A stretch of DNA of 64,000 nucleotides from positions 109,011 to 173,010 of the forward strand of contig JBEBYL010000007.1 in the NCBI GenBank assembly GCA_040391135.1, read 5' to 3'. This document shows, one piece after another, positions 17,555 through 26,446 of this stretch. Position numbers and translations under genes: made by a program. The notes beneath the pieces were generated by a model. The model was not told the origin of the DNA. It worked only from the letters and a program-made list of their open reading frames with translations, and made no database searches. How positions within the stretch are numbered: the stretch's first letter is position 1; the number at the start of each line of letters is the position of its first letter. This stretch comes from G025836975 sp040391135 (GTDB lineage: Bacteria; Pseudomonadota; Gammaproteobacteria; Burkholderiales; Burkholderiaceae_B).

Positions 17555-17755
17555 ATGGGAAAGAAGAAAGGCGCCGCCGACCCGGACGAAGTCGCACTGA
17601 TTGAATGGTGTATTGAAGTCGAAGGGCTTCTGGTGGCCGCCGGCGCAACGCAAGGGCAGGCACAAGAGTACATTGAAGAAGAAGCCGAGTGGTTTACCGA
17701 CTTGTTCTATAACGGCTTGACTCCTGAAGAGGCCGCCAAGGAAGCGCTTAATTAA
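17555..17755 (+). CDS. Small acidic hypothetical protein
   Basis: The 66-residue protein starts MGKKKGAADPDEVALIEWC and is preceded by AAGGAAG at 7 nt, a good ribosome site that fixes the start. It is strongly acidic and predicted helical (VEGLLVAAGATQGQAQEYIEEEAEWFTDLFYNGLTPEEAAKEALN). No domain was recognised. Its stop codon overlaps the stop of the convergent MarR gene by 3 bp. Confidence 0.6.
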   Translation: MGKKKGAADPDEVALIEWCIEVEGLLVAAGATQGQAQEYIEEEAEWFTDLFYNGLTPEEAAKEALN

Positions 17756-18312
17756 ACCAGGGAACAGGCCTTTCCAGGCCGGCTTCTGTGCGGCCTTTCC
17801 TTGACCAGATCGTCTTCCATCATCTGTCCGGCCCGGCGCACGATGCGATCCAGCATGGATCCCAGCGCCTGCAACTCTTTCTCATCCAGATCCTGGAAGA
17901 TGACATCATTCAGCGATGCCACCACCGGCATGATTTCCCGATACAGATCCACGCCTTGCTGCGTGACGGATATATGTACTGTCCTGGCGTCGTCGGGATC
18001 GCGGCTGCGCGCCAGCAAGCCTTTGCCGTAAAGCGAACCCACCGCGCGCGAGGTTCGCGGCGCATCCAGGGCAGCCGCCTGGGCCAGTTGGGTGGAGGTC
18101 AGGCTGTCGTGCTGGACCGCGATCGCCAGCAAGCGCCACTCGCGCCGGGTGATATTGAAGCGGCCCTCGCATAAACGCGTGAAGATGGGATTGCCCGCCG
18201 ACCACGCGCGGTACAACCTGAACATCATCATATCGCCCAGCGTAGGCAGGCGGCCCGGCACATCGGCTGCGCGGGCCGATCCCTGTATGGAATCCGTCGT
18301 TTTGATGCCCAT
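17752..18312 (-). CDS. MarR-family transcriptional regulator
   Basis: The 186-residue winged-helix protein has FNITRREWRLLAIAVQHDSLTSTQLAQAAALDAPRTSRAVGSLYGKGLLARSRDPDDARTVHISVTQQG. This is the recognition helix plus the wing with the DxR motif (DPDDAR). Start ATG 18312 (MGIKTTDSIQ) is chosen over a longer frame with 35 unconserved residues. It is divergent from the Bug/sulfatase operon and so probably represses it. Nested dyads fill the 107-bp intergenic region. Confidence 0.9.
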   Translation of the reverse strand: MGIKTTDSIQGSARAADVPGRLPTLGDMMMFRLYRAWSAGNPIFTRLCEGRFNITRREWRLLAIAVQHDSLTSTQLAQAAALDAPRTSRAVGSLYGKGLLARSRDPDDARTVHISVTQQGVDLYREIMPVVASLNDVIFQDLDEKELQALGSMLDRIVRRAGQMMEDDLVKERPHRSRPGKACSLV

Positions 18313-18355
18313 GGATCGGAACTTTCCCTGACTGTCGGATACTTGATTAGAACAA

Positions 18356-18392
18356 TTAATACCCAGCTTGGTAAGCTGCCATCCAATATTAA
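18356..18392. promoter_or_regulatory. Nested inverted repeats, probable MarR operator
   Basis: The inner dyad is CAGCTT-GGT-AAGCTG (18364-18378). The outer dyad is TTAATA / TATTAA (18356-18361 and 18387-18392). Both lie between the divergent MarR and Bug genes. A 15-bp dyad of this size is typical of MarR operators. Which repeat is bound cannot be told from sequence. Confidence 0.5.
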
Positions 18393-18419
18393 GACATATC
18401 AAGTCCGAGGAGACCAACC

Positions 18420-19403
18420 ATGATCAAGAACGCATTTCGAGCCGTCCTGCTGCCTTGCATCCTGTTTGCGGCATGCACCGCCGGCGCCGCGCAGGATAAT
18501 GCCGCTAAATTAACCTCGCCCCTGACCATCGTCGTGGGCTATGCGCCGGGCGGTGCCACCGATCGCGCCGCGCGCATCGTGGCCTCCAGCTTGCAGGCCA
18601 AGCTGGGCGTACCGGTCGTCGTAGAGAACAAGACGGGCGCGGGCGGCCGCATCGCCGCGCAGCATGTCAAGAATGCCGGACCAAAGGAAAATGTATTGCT
18701 GCTTGGCAACCCGGCGGTCATGGTGGTGGCGCCTCTGGTATTCGAAAGCCTGGCCTACGATGCCGTAAAGGACTTCCAGCCCGTCTCCATGGTGACGGAA
18801 TACGGTTTTGGCGTCGCCGTCTCGGCGGACAGCCCGATCAAGGATATGAAAGGGCTGGTGGAATGGGCCAAGTCCAATCCGGACAAGTTCAACATCGGCG
18901 TTCCCGCAACAGGCAGCCTTCCGCACTTCTTTGGCCTGATGCTTTCCAAGCAGATCGGAGCCGAAGGCCAGATCATCGGCTACCGGGGCTCCGCCCCCGT
19001 CATCACCGACCTGATCGGCGGCGCTGTTCCAGTAGCCATCGACACGCTGGACGTCTTGACCCGCCAGCATCAGGGCAAGCGCATTCGCATCCTGGCCACA
19101 TCAGGCCAAGAGCGCGAAGCAGCCTTGCCGGACGTGCCCACATTCAAGCAAGCCGGCGTCGACCTGCAGGCCGCGGGCTGGAACACCTTTTTTGCCTCGT
19201 CCTCCATGCCCAAGGACAAGGCCGACATGCTGGGCGAGGCCGTCAAGTCGGTAACGGCGAACCCGTCCGTGCGCAAGACGCTGCAAGAAAACGACTTGAT
19301 TCCGGTATCCGCCAATGCGCAGGAAACCGGCAAGCTGGTGGAAACCTTCCGCGCGCAGTGGGCGCCCGTCGTCAAGGCATCGGGCTTCGTCGTCACCAAA
19401 TAG
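18420..19403 (+). CDS. Bug-family (TctC-like) periplasmic solute-binding protein
   Basis: The 327-residue protein has a signal peptide (MIKNAFRAVLLPCILFAACTAGAAQ). Whether the Cys at 19 is a lipobox cysteine is unclear: the preceding FAA-C fits loosely, but cleavage after GAA is equally possible. The Bug core follows: LTIVVGYAPGGATDRAARIVASSLQAKLGVPVVVENKTGAGG. A strong ribosome site (CGAGGAGACCAACC) precedes the start. The downstream sulfatase/hydrolase starts 21 bp after its stop, so the binding protein probably captures that enzyme's substrate or product. A MarR regulator is divergent. Confidence 0.9.
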   Translation: MIKNAFRAVLLPCILFAACTAGAAQDNAAKLTSPLTIVVGYAPGGATDRAARIVASSLQAKLGVPVVVENKTGAGGRIAAQHVKNAGPKENVLLLGNPAVMVVAPLVFESLAYDAVKDFQPVSMVTEYGFGVAVSADSPIKDMKGLVEWAKSNPDKFNIGVPATGSLPHFFGLMLSKQIGAEGQIIGYRGSAPVITDLIGGAVPVAIDTLDVLTRQHQGKRIRILATSGQEREAALPDVPTFKQAGVDLQAAGWNTFFASSSMPKDKADMLGEAVKSVTANPSVRKTLQENDLIPVSANAQETGKLVETFRAQWAPVVKASGFVVTK

Positions 19404-19423
19404 ATACACAGCAGGCAACACCG

Positions 19424-20986
19424 ATGAGCCAACCCAGGAATGTTCTTTTCATCATGGCGGACCAGCTGCGCGCCGACCACTTGGCATGCTACGGGCACCC
19501 GCACATACGCACGCCGAATATCGACGCGCTTGCCAGGCGAGGCGTACGGTTCGAGCGCGCCTTCGTGAACTCGGGCGTGTGCGGGCCATCGCGCATGAGC
19601 TACTACACCGGCCGCTACCCTTCCACGCACGGAGCGACCTGGAACCGCGTGCCTTTGTCGGTGGGCGAGGTAACGCTGGGCGAATACCTGCGCGCAAGCG
19701 GCCGCAAATTGGTGCTGGCCGGCAAGACCCACGTCATGGTGGACCATGCCGGCCTGGAGCGCCTGGCACTGGACGGCGGCAGCGAACTGGGCCGCCTGCT
19801 AAGCACAGGCGGCTTCGAGGAAATCGATCGCTACGACGGCCACCACGAGCCCGGCAAAGAAAGCGGCTACCCGGCCTACCTGCGCCGCCACGGCTATGTG
19901 TCGGACGATCCCTGGACGGATTTCGTTATTTCCGCAAAGGGCCCCGGCGGCAAGGCGGTCAGCGGCTGGCACATGCGAAACGCCCGCTATCCATCCCTGG
20001 TCCAGGACGAGCACTCCGAAACCGCCTACATGACGGACCAGGCCCTACACTTCATGCAGCAGCAAGGCGACCAGCCCTGGGTCATGCACCTGAGCTACGT
20101 AAAGCCCCACTGGCCCTACATTGCGCCCGAGCCCTATCACGCCATGTACCGCCCGGACCAGTGCCTGCCCGTGGTACGCAACGAAGCCGAACGGCGCAAT
20201 GCCCATCCCGTACTGGCGGCTTATCGCCAACACGAGGAAAGCATCAGCTTTTCCATGGACGAGTGCATACGCACGGTGCGGCCCGCCTACCAGGGCCTGA
20301 TCACGCAACTGGACGACCATCTGGGCCGGCTGTTCGAGCACATGGAGCGCACGGGCCTCATGGAAAATACCCTGATTGTCTTCACGGCCGACCACGGGGA
20401 CTTCCTGGGCGATCATTGGCTGGGCGAGAAAGAGCTGTTCTACGACACCGTGCAGCGCGTGCCGATGATCGTGGTCGATCCATCCGCGGCGGCGGACGCG
20501 ACCCGAGGAAGTGCCGAGTCACGAATGGTGGAATCGGTGGACGTGCTGCCCACCATCCTGGCCTGGCTGGGGCTGCCCCTACCCATGCATCGCCTGGAAG
20601 GACGCAACCTGCTTCCTGTCTTGCATGGCCAGCCGGTCGAATGGCGGGATTGCGTTTTTTCCGAGCTGGATTACAGCTATCGGCTTTCGCGGCTGCTGGT
20701 AGAAAAAACGCCGCAAAATGCCCGCGCCTGGTCCGTCCGTACAGACCGGTGGCGCTATGTGTACTGGATGGACGAGCCCGAGCAACTTTACGACCTGCAT
20801 GCGGACCCCGACCAATTCCATGACCTGGGCCGGGATCCCGCCTATGCCCAGGTTCGGGCCGAATGCCGCGAACGCCTGCTGGCCTGGTTCGCCGGTTTGA
20901 AGCGGCGCACGACGGTCAGTCTGGAGGCCGTAGAGAAAGGAACCAATGCCTACAAGAAGGCAGGCGTGTTTTTTGGCCAGTGGTGA
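19424..20986 (+). CDS. Type I sulfatase / phosphonate monoester hydrolase family enzyme
   Basis: The 520-residue cytoplasmic enzyme (no signal peptide) belongs to the alkaline phosphatase superfamily. The formylglycine motif C-x-P-S-R is intact (Cys53-Gly-Pro-Ser-Arg57, followed by TGRYPSTHG). Metal ligands include Asp13-Gln14 in MADQLRADH and the later FTADHGDFLGDH. The DQ pair after the first strand and the size of about 520 resemble phosphonate monoester hydrolases and choline sulfatase relatives more than secreted arylsulfatases. Activity needs conversion of Cys53 to formylglycine. No formylglycine-generating enzyme or anaerobic maturase is in the window. It is co-transcribed with the Bug gene. 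Substrate is unknown. Confidence 0.85.
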   Translation: MSQPRNVLFIMADQLRADHLACYGHPHIRTPNIDALARRGVRFERAFVNSGVCGPSRMSYYTGRYPSTHGATWNRVPLSVGEVTLGEYLRASGRKLVLAGKTHVMVDHAGLERLALDGGSELGRLLSTGGFEEIDRYDGHHEPGKESGYPAYLRRHGYVSDDPWTDFVISAKGPGGKAVSGWHMRNARYPSLVQDEHSETAYMTDQALHFMQQQGDQPWVMHLSYVKPHWPYIAPEPYHAMYRPDQCLPVVRNEAERRNAHPVLAAYRQHEESISFSMDECIRTVRPAYQGLITQLDDHLGRLFEHMERTGLMENTLIVFTADHGDFLGDHWLGEKELFYDTVQRVPMIVVDPSAAADATRGSAESRMVESVDVLPTILAWLGLPLPMHRLEGRNLLPVLHGQPVEWRDCVFSELDYSYRLSRLLVEKTPQNARAWSVRTDRWRYVYWMDEPEQLYDLHADPDQFHDLGRDPAYAQVRAECRERLLAWFAGLKRRTTVSLEAVEKGTNAYKKAGVFFGQW

Positions 20987-21013
20987 TCGCATTGAACGCG
21001 ATGCGCAACGCAA

Positions 21014-22060
21014 TTACGCCAACACGGCTTTCAGCGCCTGCGCAACGGCTTCCGTCATCTTCGCGCTGATATCCAGATGAAAGACTGCACGCATCAAGAA
21101 CTGGCTTTCCACGCCAATGCGTATATCATGCCGGGCCAGGTCCCCGGCTATTTCCATCGCTGTCTTGCCGCTTTCGGACACGTCAAAAAAAACCAGGTTT
21201 GTATCGACTCGGCCGAACTGCAAGCGGACGCCGGGCAGATCGCGAATCCGCTCGGCGAATGCACGCGCATTCAAATGGTCTTCGGCCAGGCGGCCTACGT
21301 TGTGCTCGAGCGCGTACAAGCCGGCGGCCGCCACAATGCCCGCCTGGCGCATGGCTCCGCCGAAACGATGCTTCCAGCGATTCGCCTGTTGAATGAACTC
21401 AGCGGACCCAGCCAGGACCGCGCCGATGGGGCAACCCAGGCCCTTCGAAAGATCCAGCCAGACGCTGTCGAAGGGCTTTGCGTAGGATTCGGCTGAAACA
21501 TTGGTGGCCACGCATGCATTCAACAAGCGCGCGCCATCCATATGCAAAGCCAGCTTCAAGTCCCTTGCGGCATCCACAACCTCATGCACCGTTTCCAATG
21601 GCCATACCGCGCCTCCACCGCGATTGCTTGTCTGTTCGATGCAAACGACTTTTGAGCGAGGGGTCTTGATCCCCTGGGGCCTTACCGCCGCGGCGAGCTC
21701 CTTGGCATCAAAAATTCCATATTCGGTACCTATGCCGCGAATAACACTGTGAGCGAAAACCGATGCGCCGGCTCCTTCGGAGGACACGATATGGCTATTG
21801 CGGGCGGCGATGATCTCATCGCCCGGCCGACAGTGCACTGCCAAGGCTATCTGATTGCACATGGTGCCCGACGGCAGGAAAATGGCCGCCTCTTGGCCCA
21901 GGATTGCGGCGACTTTTTCTGTCAGCGCATTGACGCTGGGATCTTCGCCGCGCTGCTCGTCGCCAACCTCGGCGCGAGCCATAGCGTCGCGCATGCCGAG
22001 TGATGGTCGAGTGGCGGTATCGCTGACCAGATCTATCGCGAATGGTGGACGCACAGACAT
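21014..22060 (-). CDS. Low-specificity threonine aldolase-like PLP enzyme
   Basis: The 348-residue fold-type I PLP enzyme starts with DLVSDTATRPSLGMRDAM. His90 lies in ARNSHIVSSEGAG, EQTSNRGGG is at 142-150, HMDGARLLNA (His173, Asp175, Arg178) follows, and the Schiff-base lysine is Lys206 in DLSKGLGCPIG. All match the beta-eliminating lyase/threonine aldolase family, which cleaves beta-hydroxy-alpha-amino acids to glycine and an aldehyde. It is the last gene of the seven-gene operon starting with the GntR regulator. Its start is 2 bp after the stop of the class V aminotransferase-like gene. Stereochemistry and side-chain preference are not readable from sequence. Confidence 0.88.
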   Translation of the reverse strand: MSVRPPFAIDLVSDTATRPSLGMRDAMARAEVGDEQRGEDPSVNALTEKVAAILGQEAAIFLPSGTMCNQIALAVHCRPGDEIIAARNSHIVSSEGAGASVFAHSVIRGIGTEYGIFDAKELAAAVRPQGIKTPRSKVVCIEQTSNRGGGAVWPLETVHEVVDAARDLKLALHMDGARLLNACVATNVSAESYAKPFDSVWLDLSKGLGCPIGAVLAGSAEFIQQANRWKHRFGGAMRQAGIVAAAGLYALEHNVGRLAEDHLNARAFAERIRDLPGVRLQFGRVDTNLVFFDVSESGKTAMEIAGDLARHDIRIGVESQFLMRAVFHLDISAKMTEAVAQALKAVLA

Positions 22061-22062
22061 GG

Positions 22063-23307
22063 CTATATCGCCGCAACGCCTTTAATCATGCGCAGGCCCT
22101 CTCGTACCGCGTCCAGCGCCGCGTCGATATCCGCCTCATTGTTGTATCCATGCAGTCCAAATCGAAGTTGGCCGCGCCTAATGGTGTGTGCGACCTTGCG
22201 CTCGACAAGATGCTCTGAAAGAGGCTGTATCAGAGGATCGGTTGAAAAACCATGGCCCCCGGCGTTCAGCGCGCCCAAGGTAACAATGTGCGATTGCTTG
22301 GGACCGCGGCCAGGTACCGCCGGTGTCATGCCCAGGCCGCACAGCCCATCATGAAACTTCCCTATCAGTTGCAGGACATGGGCTTCGATATTAGCGGTAC
22401 CAAGCTCCAGCAGCATATCGAGCGAGGCATCGGCGGCATACGCCCCCGCCAAGTTGAAGCTGCCTACTTCGAAGCGGCGGCTGTCCGGCTGATACTCATA
22501 ATCGAAGCCACCCATGGTTGAATGGTCGTCTGTTTTCTGGATGATCGCCGGACGCGACAAATAGGCGGGCTTGAGCCGGTCTATCCATTTGGGAGACACA
22601 TACAGAAAGCCGTAGCCGTACAGGCCAAGCAGGCCTTTCGATACGGAAGTGGCGAATCCATCCACCATCTCGGCGGAAAGATCGTGGTGCATGATGCCGG
22701 CTGTCTGTACGCCATCAACCAGCAGGAAAACATCGCGCTTGCGGCATGCCTCCCCCAGTTTCCGCAAGTCGGTACGGTGCCCAGGCGCAAAGGTGGCGGA
22801 GGCTACAGTCATCAGCCGTGTTCGCGCGTCCATGGCCGATATCAGGCCGTCGATATCGATTGAACCGTCCGGCATAGGATCGACGACGCGCACCTCCAGT
22901 CCACGCTGCCGCTGCCGCAACCAGGGATAGACATTGTTTGGATGCTCGCAGTCCGAAGTCAACACAACGTTGTCGCCCGATTCCCATGGGAAAGCCCACG
23001 CAATGCTGTTCGTCCCATCGGAAACATTGCGGATCGCCGCAATGGTGTCTGGAGCAACATTCATAAGCTTGGCGAATTTACGGCGGGACGACGCCACCTG
23101 GATTTCATGTTGCACACGATTCGCGGATGCCAGCTCAAGATGGTCGAGAAAGGCCTCGACCGAGGAGCGCACCCGGCGATGCAGAATCATCTTGTCGCAT
23201 ATCGACAGGTAAGTCTGGGTGGCCAACGCAGGGAAGCCGCTGCGAAAGGTACTGAAGGTCAGTGGCGCGTCCGTGGAAGCCTCTGGGAAAACAGCATGCG
23301 AAGTCAT
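22063..23307 (-). CDS. Class V aminotransferase-like PLP enzyme (isopenicillin N epimerase / cysteine desulfurase superfamily)
   Basis: The 414-residue PLP protein has NVSDGTNSIAWAF (94-106), DCEHPNNVYPWL (119-130), VDGVQTAG with Asp198, and the PLP lysine Lys224 in SVSKGLLGLYGYGFLYV. The overall pattern places it in the NifS/CsdA/isopenicillin N epimerase superfamily. It lacks an obvious catalytic Cys loop of cysteine desulfurases, so an epimerase, lyase or transaminase role is more likely. It lies between the amino-acid ABC transporter and the threonine aldolase-like gene with gaps of 36 and 2 bp. A joint catabolic role on the transported amino acid is inferred. Confidence 0.85.
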   Translation of the reverse strand: MTSHAVFPEASTDAPLTFSTFRSGFPALATQTYLSICDKMILHRRVRSSVEAFLDHLELASANRVQHEIQVASSRRKFAKLMNVAPDTIAAIRNVSDGTNSIAWAFPWESGDNVVLTSDCEHPNNVYPWLRQRQRGLEVRVVDPMPDGSIDIDGLISAMDARTRLMTVASATFAPGHRTDLRKLGEACRKRDVFLLVDGVQTAGIMHHDLSAEMVDGFATSVSKGLLGLYGYGFLYVSPKWIDRLKPAYLSRPAIIQKTDDHSTMGGFDYEYQPDSRRFEVGSFNLAGAYAADASLDMLLELGTANIEAHVLQLIGKFHDGLCGLGMTPAVPGRGPKQSHIVTLGALNAGGHGFSTDPLIQPLSEHLVERKVAHTIRRGQLRFGLHGYNNEADIDAALDAVREGLRMIKGVAAI

Positions 23308-23343
23308 TGGGGGTCCGTCCTAATTGAAACAGGGAACAAAGCG

Positions 23344-24102
23344 TCAGTGCAAAATCTGGCTAAGGAACAAGCGAGTCCGTTCGCTGGAGGGCGACTCGAA
23401 AAACTGGTCGGGTGGTGCTGCTTCGACGACCTCCCCGTCAGCCATGAATACGACGAGATCGGCTACCTTGCGCGCGAAATTCATTTCATGCGTTACGCAT
23501 ATCATCGTCATACCCGCCTCGGCGAGTTCAGTCATGACATCGAGCACCTCGTGGATCATCTCAGGGTCCAGGGCGGATGTCGGTTCATCGAACAGCATGA
23601 CATCAGGCCGCAGCATCAATGCGCGGGCTATCGCCACACGCTGCTGCTGGCCGCCTGACAATTGGCCGGGAAATTTCCTTGCCTGCTCGGGTATGCGTAC
23701 GCGGCGAAGCAGCTCCATGGCCCGATCCTGGGCTTCCGCCTGGGGCACTCCTTGCGCCAGCATGGGGCCAAGAGTAAGGTTGTCCAGGATCGTAAGGTGG
23801 GGAAACAGATTGAAGCTTTGGAACACCATTCCGACTTTGCGGCGCACGGCCTCGATTTGGCGGATATCCGAGCTCACCTCTATGCCATCGACAATGATGC
23901 TTCCTTCCTGGTGCTCCTCGAGCCTGTTGATGCAGCGGATCGCGGTCGACTTTCCAGAGCCGGAAGGGCCGCAGATGACTACTTTCTCGCCACGGCCGAC
24001 CACCAGGTTAACGTCGCGCAGCACATGGAAATCCCCGTACCATTTGTTCACTTCATGCAGTTGAACCGCTGCGCCCTCGATGGGGTCCATTGATTCTGTC
24101 AT
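23344..24102 (-). CDS. aapP: Polar amino-acid ABC transporter ATP-binding protein
   Basis: The 252-residue ATPase has Walker A GPSGSGKST (about 45-53), the signature LSGGQQQR, Walker B VMLFDEPTSALDPE and the switch His in VTHEMNFAR. It is the GlnQ/AapP type that energises polar or general L-amino-acid uptake. Its start lies 1 bp after the aapM stop. The trailing gene is the class V aminotransferase-like enzyme. The family assignment is firm. The aap symbol rests on the whole four-gene set (J-Q-M-P) rather than on this subunit alone. Confidence 0.93.
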   Translation of the reverse strand: MTESMDPIEGAAVQLHEVNKWYGDFHVLRDVNLVVGRGEKVVICGPSGSGKSTAIRCINRLEEHQEGSIIVDGIEVSSDIRQIEAVRRKVGMVFQSFNLFPHLTILDNLTLGPMLAQGVPQAEAQDRAMELLRRVRIPEQARKFPGQLSGGQQQRVAIARALMLRPDVMLFDEPTSALDPEMIHEVLDVMTELAEAGMTMICVTHEMNFARKVADLVVFMADGEVVEAAPPDQFFESPSSERTRLFLSQILH

Positions 24103-24103
24103 T

Positions 24104-25216
24104 TCAACGCCTTACCTTGAGTCTGGATTCCAATCCCTCGCTGTACTTGGACATGGCGAAGCACATCACGAAGTACAGCAGGAAAATAAACAGATAGGCC
24201 TCGATGCTGTAGCGCACCCAGACGGGATCTTGTATTGCGGTCGATGTCGCGCGCAGCACATCGAACAAGCCGATGATGCCGACGAAAGTCGTATTCTTGA
24301 AAGCCCGAATAATCTCATTCATCATGGATGGCAGCACAATGCGTCCCGTCTGCGGCAGGATGATGCGCAACATTTTCTGCCAGTAAGTCAACCCGACGGT
24401 ATCCGCCGCCTCGTATTGGCCTCTTCCTATGGCTTGCAGTCCGCCGCGGATTACCTCGGCGGCATAAGCCGCAAAGAACAGCATCATCGCGATCTGGGCC
24501 CTCATGAACTTATCGATGCTGACGCCCTCTGGCAGGAACAGCGGAAACATCAAAGAAGCCATGAACAATATAGTCACCAGCGGCAAGCCTCTGACTATCT
24601 CGATGAAGCCCACGCAGAGCGCCTTGATCGCCGGCATCTGCGAGCGGCGCCCCAGGGCCAGGAGGACACCCGCCGGAAGGCCTCCAACGATGGTTCCGAC
24701 GAACATGATCAAGGTCAGCGGCAGTCCGCCCCATTGATGAGTCGGGACCGGCGCCAAGCCGAATACGCCGCCAAGCATCAGCAGAAACACCACGCTCATG
24801 GCGGCAAGCCAGGAAATGACCAAAGCGCGGGCGGACAAGATACGAAGCGCCGAAATAATAGCCAGCCCGACAATAATCGCAATGACTGCTATGCCGCGCC
24901 ATTGTTCTTCATAGGGAAAGGTACCGAACAGCATCACGCTGTATTTTTCGGGAATGACGGCCCAGCAGGCACCCGTGGCAGCCTTGCAGTCTTCGGCATT
25001 CGCCGTGAACCAGACGGCGTCGATGAACGCCCAGCGAATGAGCCGTGGCAAGGTGACGAACAACACCCAAAGAGCCAACAAGGTCATGGCGCCATTGAAC
25101 CAGCCCCTGAAAAAATTGCTTCTAAGCCAGGCCTGGGGGCCCTGTTCGCGCAAGGGAGGCGAACGGCGCGCTGTCGGCTTGATGATCGCCCGGGAAATGC
25201 ACTGTCCTGAAGCCAT
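24104..25216 (-). CDS. aapM: General L-amino-acid ABC transporter permease
   Basis: The 370-residue integral membrane protein has a long N-terminal extension with several helices. A BPD_transp_1 core of the HisMQ type follows, containing the EAA loop (EAADTVGLTYWQKMLRIILPQTGRIVLPSM). The size (about 370, versus about 230 for GlnP) and the N-terminal extension are characteristic of AapM. It begins 3 bp after the aapQ stop. It forms the heteromeric membrane channel with AapQ. Confidence 0.92.
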   Translation of the reverse strand: MASGQCISRAIIKPTARRSPPLREQGPQAWLRSNFFRGWFNGAMTLLALWVLFVTLPRLIRWAFIDAVWFTANAEDCKAATGACWAVIPEKYSVMLFGTFPYEEQWRGIAVIAIIVGLAIISALRILSARALVISWLAAMSVVFLLMLGGVFGLAPVPTHQWGGLPLTLIMFVGTIVGGLPAGVLLALGRRSQMPAIKALCVGFIEIVRGLPLVTILFMASLMFPLFLPEGVSIDKFMRAQIAMMLFFAAYAAEVIRGGLQAIGRGQYEAADTVGLTYWQKMLRIILPQTGRIVLPSMMNEIIRAFKNTTFVGIIGLFDVLRATSTAIQDPVWVRYSIEAYLFIFLLYFVMCFAMSKYSEGLESRLKVRR

Positions 25217-25219
25217 GTC

Positions 25220-26446
25220 TCACCGCTCCTTTATCTGTACTTTGCGGTTGTACAGATTCATGACGATCGCAATGCTGAACGAGATGGCCAGATAGATCGA
25301 CATCATGATGGCGATAGCCTCGATCGTGTGGCCGCTGAGCGTGACTATGGTGTTGTTCACGCTGAACAGCTCCGGATACCCAACGGCAACGCCCAGCGAA
25401 CTGTTCTTCACGATACTCACGTACTGGCCCGCGGCCGGCGGCACCATGACCCGTAAGGCCTGCGGAAACACGACCCTGCGGTATATGCTGAAGGGTCGCA
25501 AGCCAACAGTCTGCGCCGCCTCTATCTGACCCGCGCTGACTGACTGAATTCCCGACCGGACGATCTCGGCGATAAAAGCGCCTATGTACAGGGACAAACC
25601 CAGCAACAGGGCAAGAAATTCGGGCGATATCGTCGTCCCGCCCTGGTAATTGAAGCCGCGCAAAGCAGGAATAGTGATCTCGTACCCGGGTCCCAGCAGT
25701 ATGGCCAAGGCAATCGGCACCGCAGCGGCCATCAGGCCCAACACCAGAGCTACAGGCTGTTTCCGGCCCGATTTCCTGCGTCGGCGATCTATCAATCCAA
25801 GCATCGCCCACAGCAGAAAGCAGCTTGCTAGCACCGCCGCCAGCAGCAGCCATGGCGCAAGGTCATTGGCCAGCCAGGGCATGACGAGGCCTCGATTGCT
25901 TAGGAAGGCCATATCTCCAAACGAGAACGCCTGGCGCGGATGTGGAAGCTTGGTAATGAGCGTGTACCAGAAGATCAGCTGCACCAACTGCGGAGTATTG
26001 CGGAACACTTCGACGTAGATCGAGGCGAATTTGCGCCACATCAGATTGGAAGAAAGGCGGCCCAGACCAACTATCACGCCTATCAGCGTAGCCAAAACGA
26101 TGCTTGCCACCGATACCTTCAACGTGTTGAGCAGTGCAACGCCATATGCCTTCAGAAAGGAATCGGTGGATTGGAATGCAATGGAATGCTCGCCTATCTC
26201 GAATCCGGCATCGTTGCCCAGGAAGGCAAAGCCGGTTGATATTCCCTGCTTGCTTAACGCTTCCTGGGCATTCCCAATCAGGAACGATCCAAGGGCAATG
26301 ACGCTTATCAGCACTACCGCCTGGTATATCCAGGATCTGACACCCAGATCATGCCAGGCGCTCTTCCACGAAAGACGCTGCCTGACGGGCAATCGAGGCG
26401 GCCTGCGACTAAGGACTGCTGCTGTCTGCATGGCGGCAAGGCTCAA
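25220..26446 (-). CDS. aapQ: General L-amino-acid ABC transporter permease
   Basis: The 408-residue permease has the AapQ-type large periplasmic insertion between the first helices (IGNAQEALSKQGISTGFAFLGNDAGFEIGEHSIAFQSTDSF). The EAA-loop pattern is EAAQTVGLRPFSIYRRVVFPQALRVMVPPA. The start overlaps the aapJ stop by 4 bp (ATGA). It pairs with AapM, and the binding protein AapJ is encoded upstream. Confidence 0.92.
   Translation of the reverse strand: MSLAAMQTAAVLSRRPPRLPVRQRLSWKSAWHDLGVRSWIYQAVVLISVIALGSFLIGNAQEALSKQGISTGFAFLGNDAGFEIGEHSIAFQSTDSFLKAYGVALLNTLKVSVASIVLATLIGVIVGLGRLSSNLMWRKFASIYVEVFRNTPQLVQLIFWYTLITKLPHPRQAFSFGDMAFLSNRGLVMPWLANDLAPWLLLAAVLASCFLLWAMLGLIDRRRRKSGRKQPVALVLGLMAAAVPIALAILLGPGYEITIPALRGFNYQGGTTISPEFLALLLGLSLYIGAFIAEIVRSGIQSVSAGQIEAAQTVGLRPFSIYRRVVFPQALRVMVPPAAGQYVSIVKNSSLGVAVGYPELFSVNNTIVTLSGHTIEAIAIMMSIYLAISFSIAIVMNLYNRKVQIKER

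Noticed and set aside
19315..20823. 502-codon alternate-frame reading inside the sulfatase gene
   Set aside because: Arg/Pro/Gly-rich translation in the +1 frame of a conserved enzyme; a shadow.
22942..23658. Plus-strand open frame across the class V aminotransferase/aapP boundary
   Set aside because: It spans the antisense of two real genes and their gap and has no recognisable fold.
24080..25210. 376-codon plus-strand open frame opposite aapM
   Set aside because: Low-complexity Gln/His/Arg composition with no domain, fully antisense to a conserved permease.
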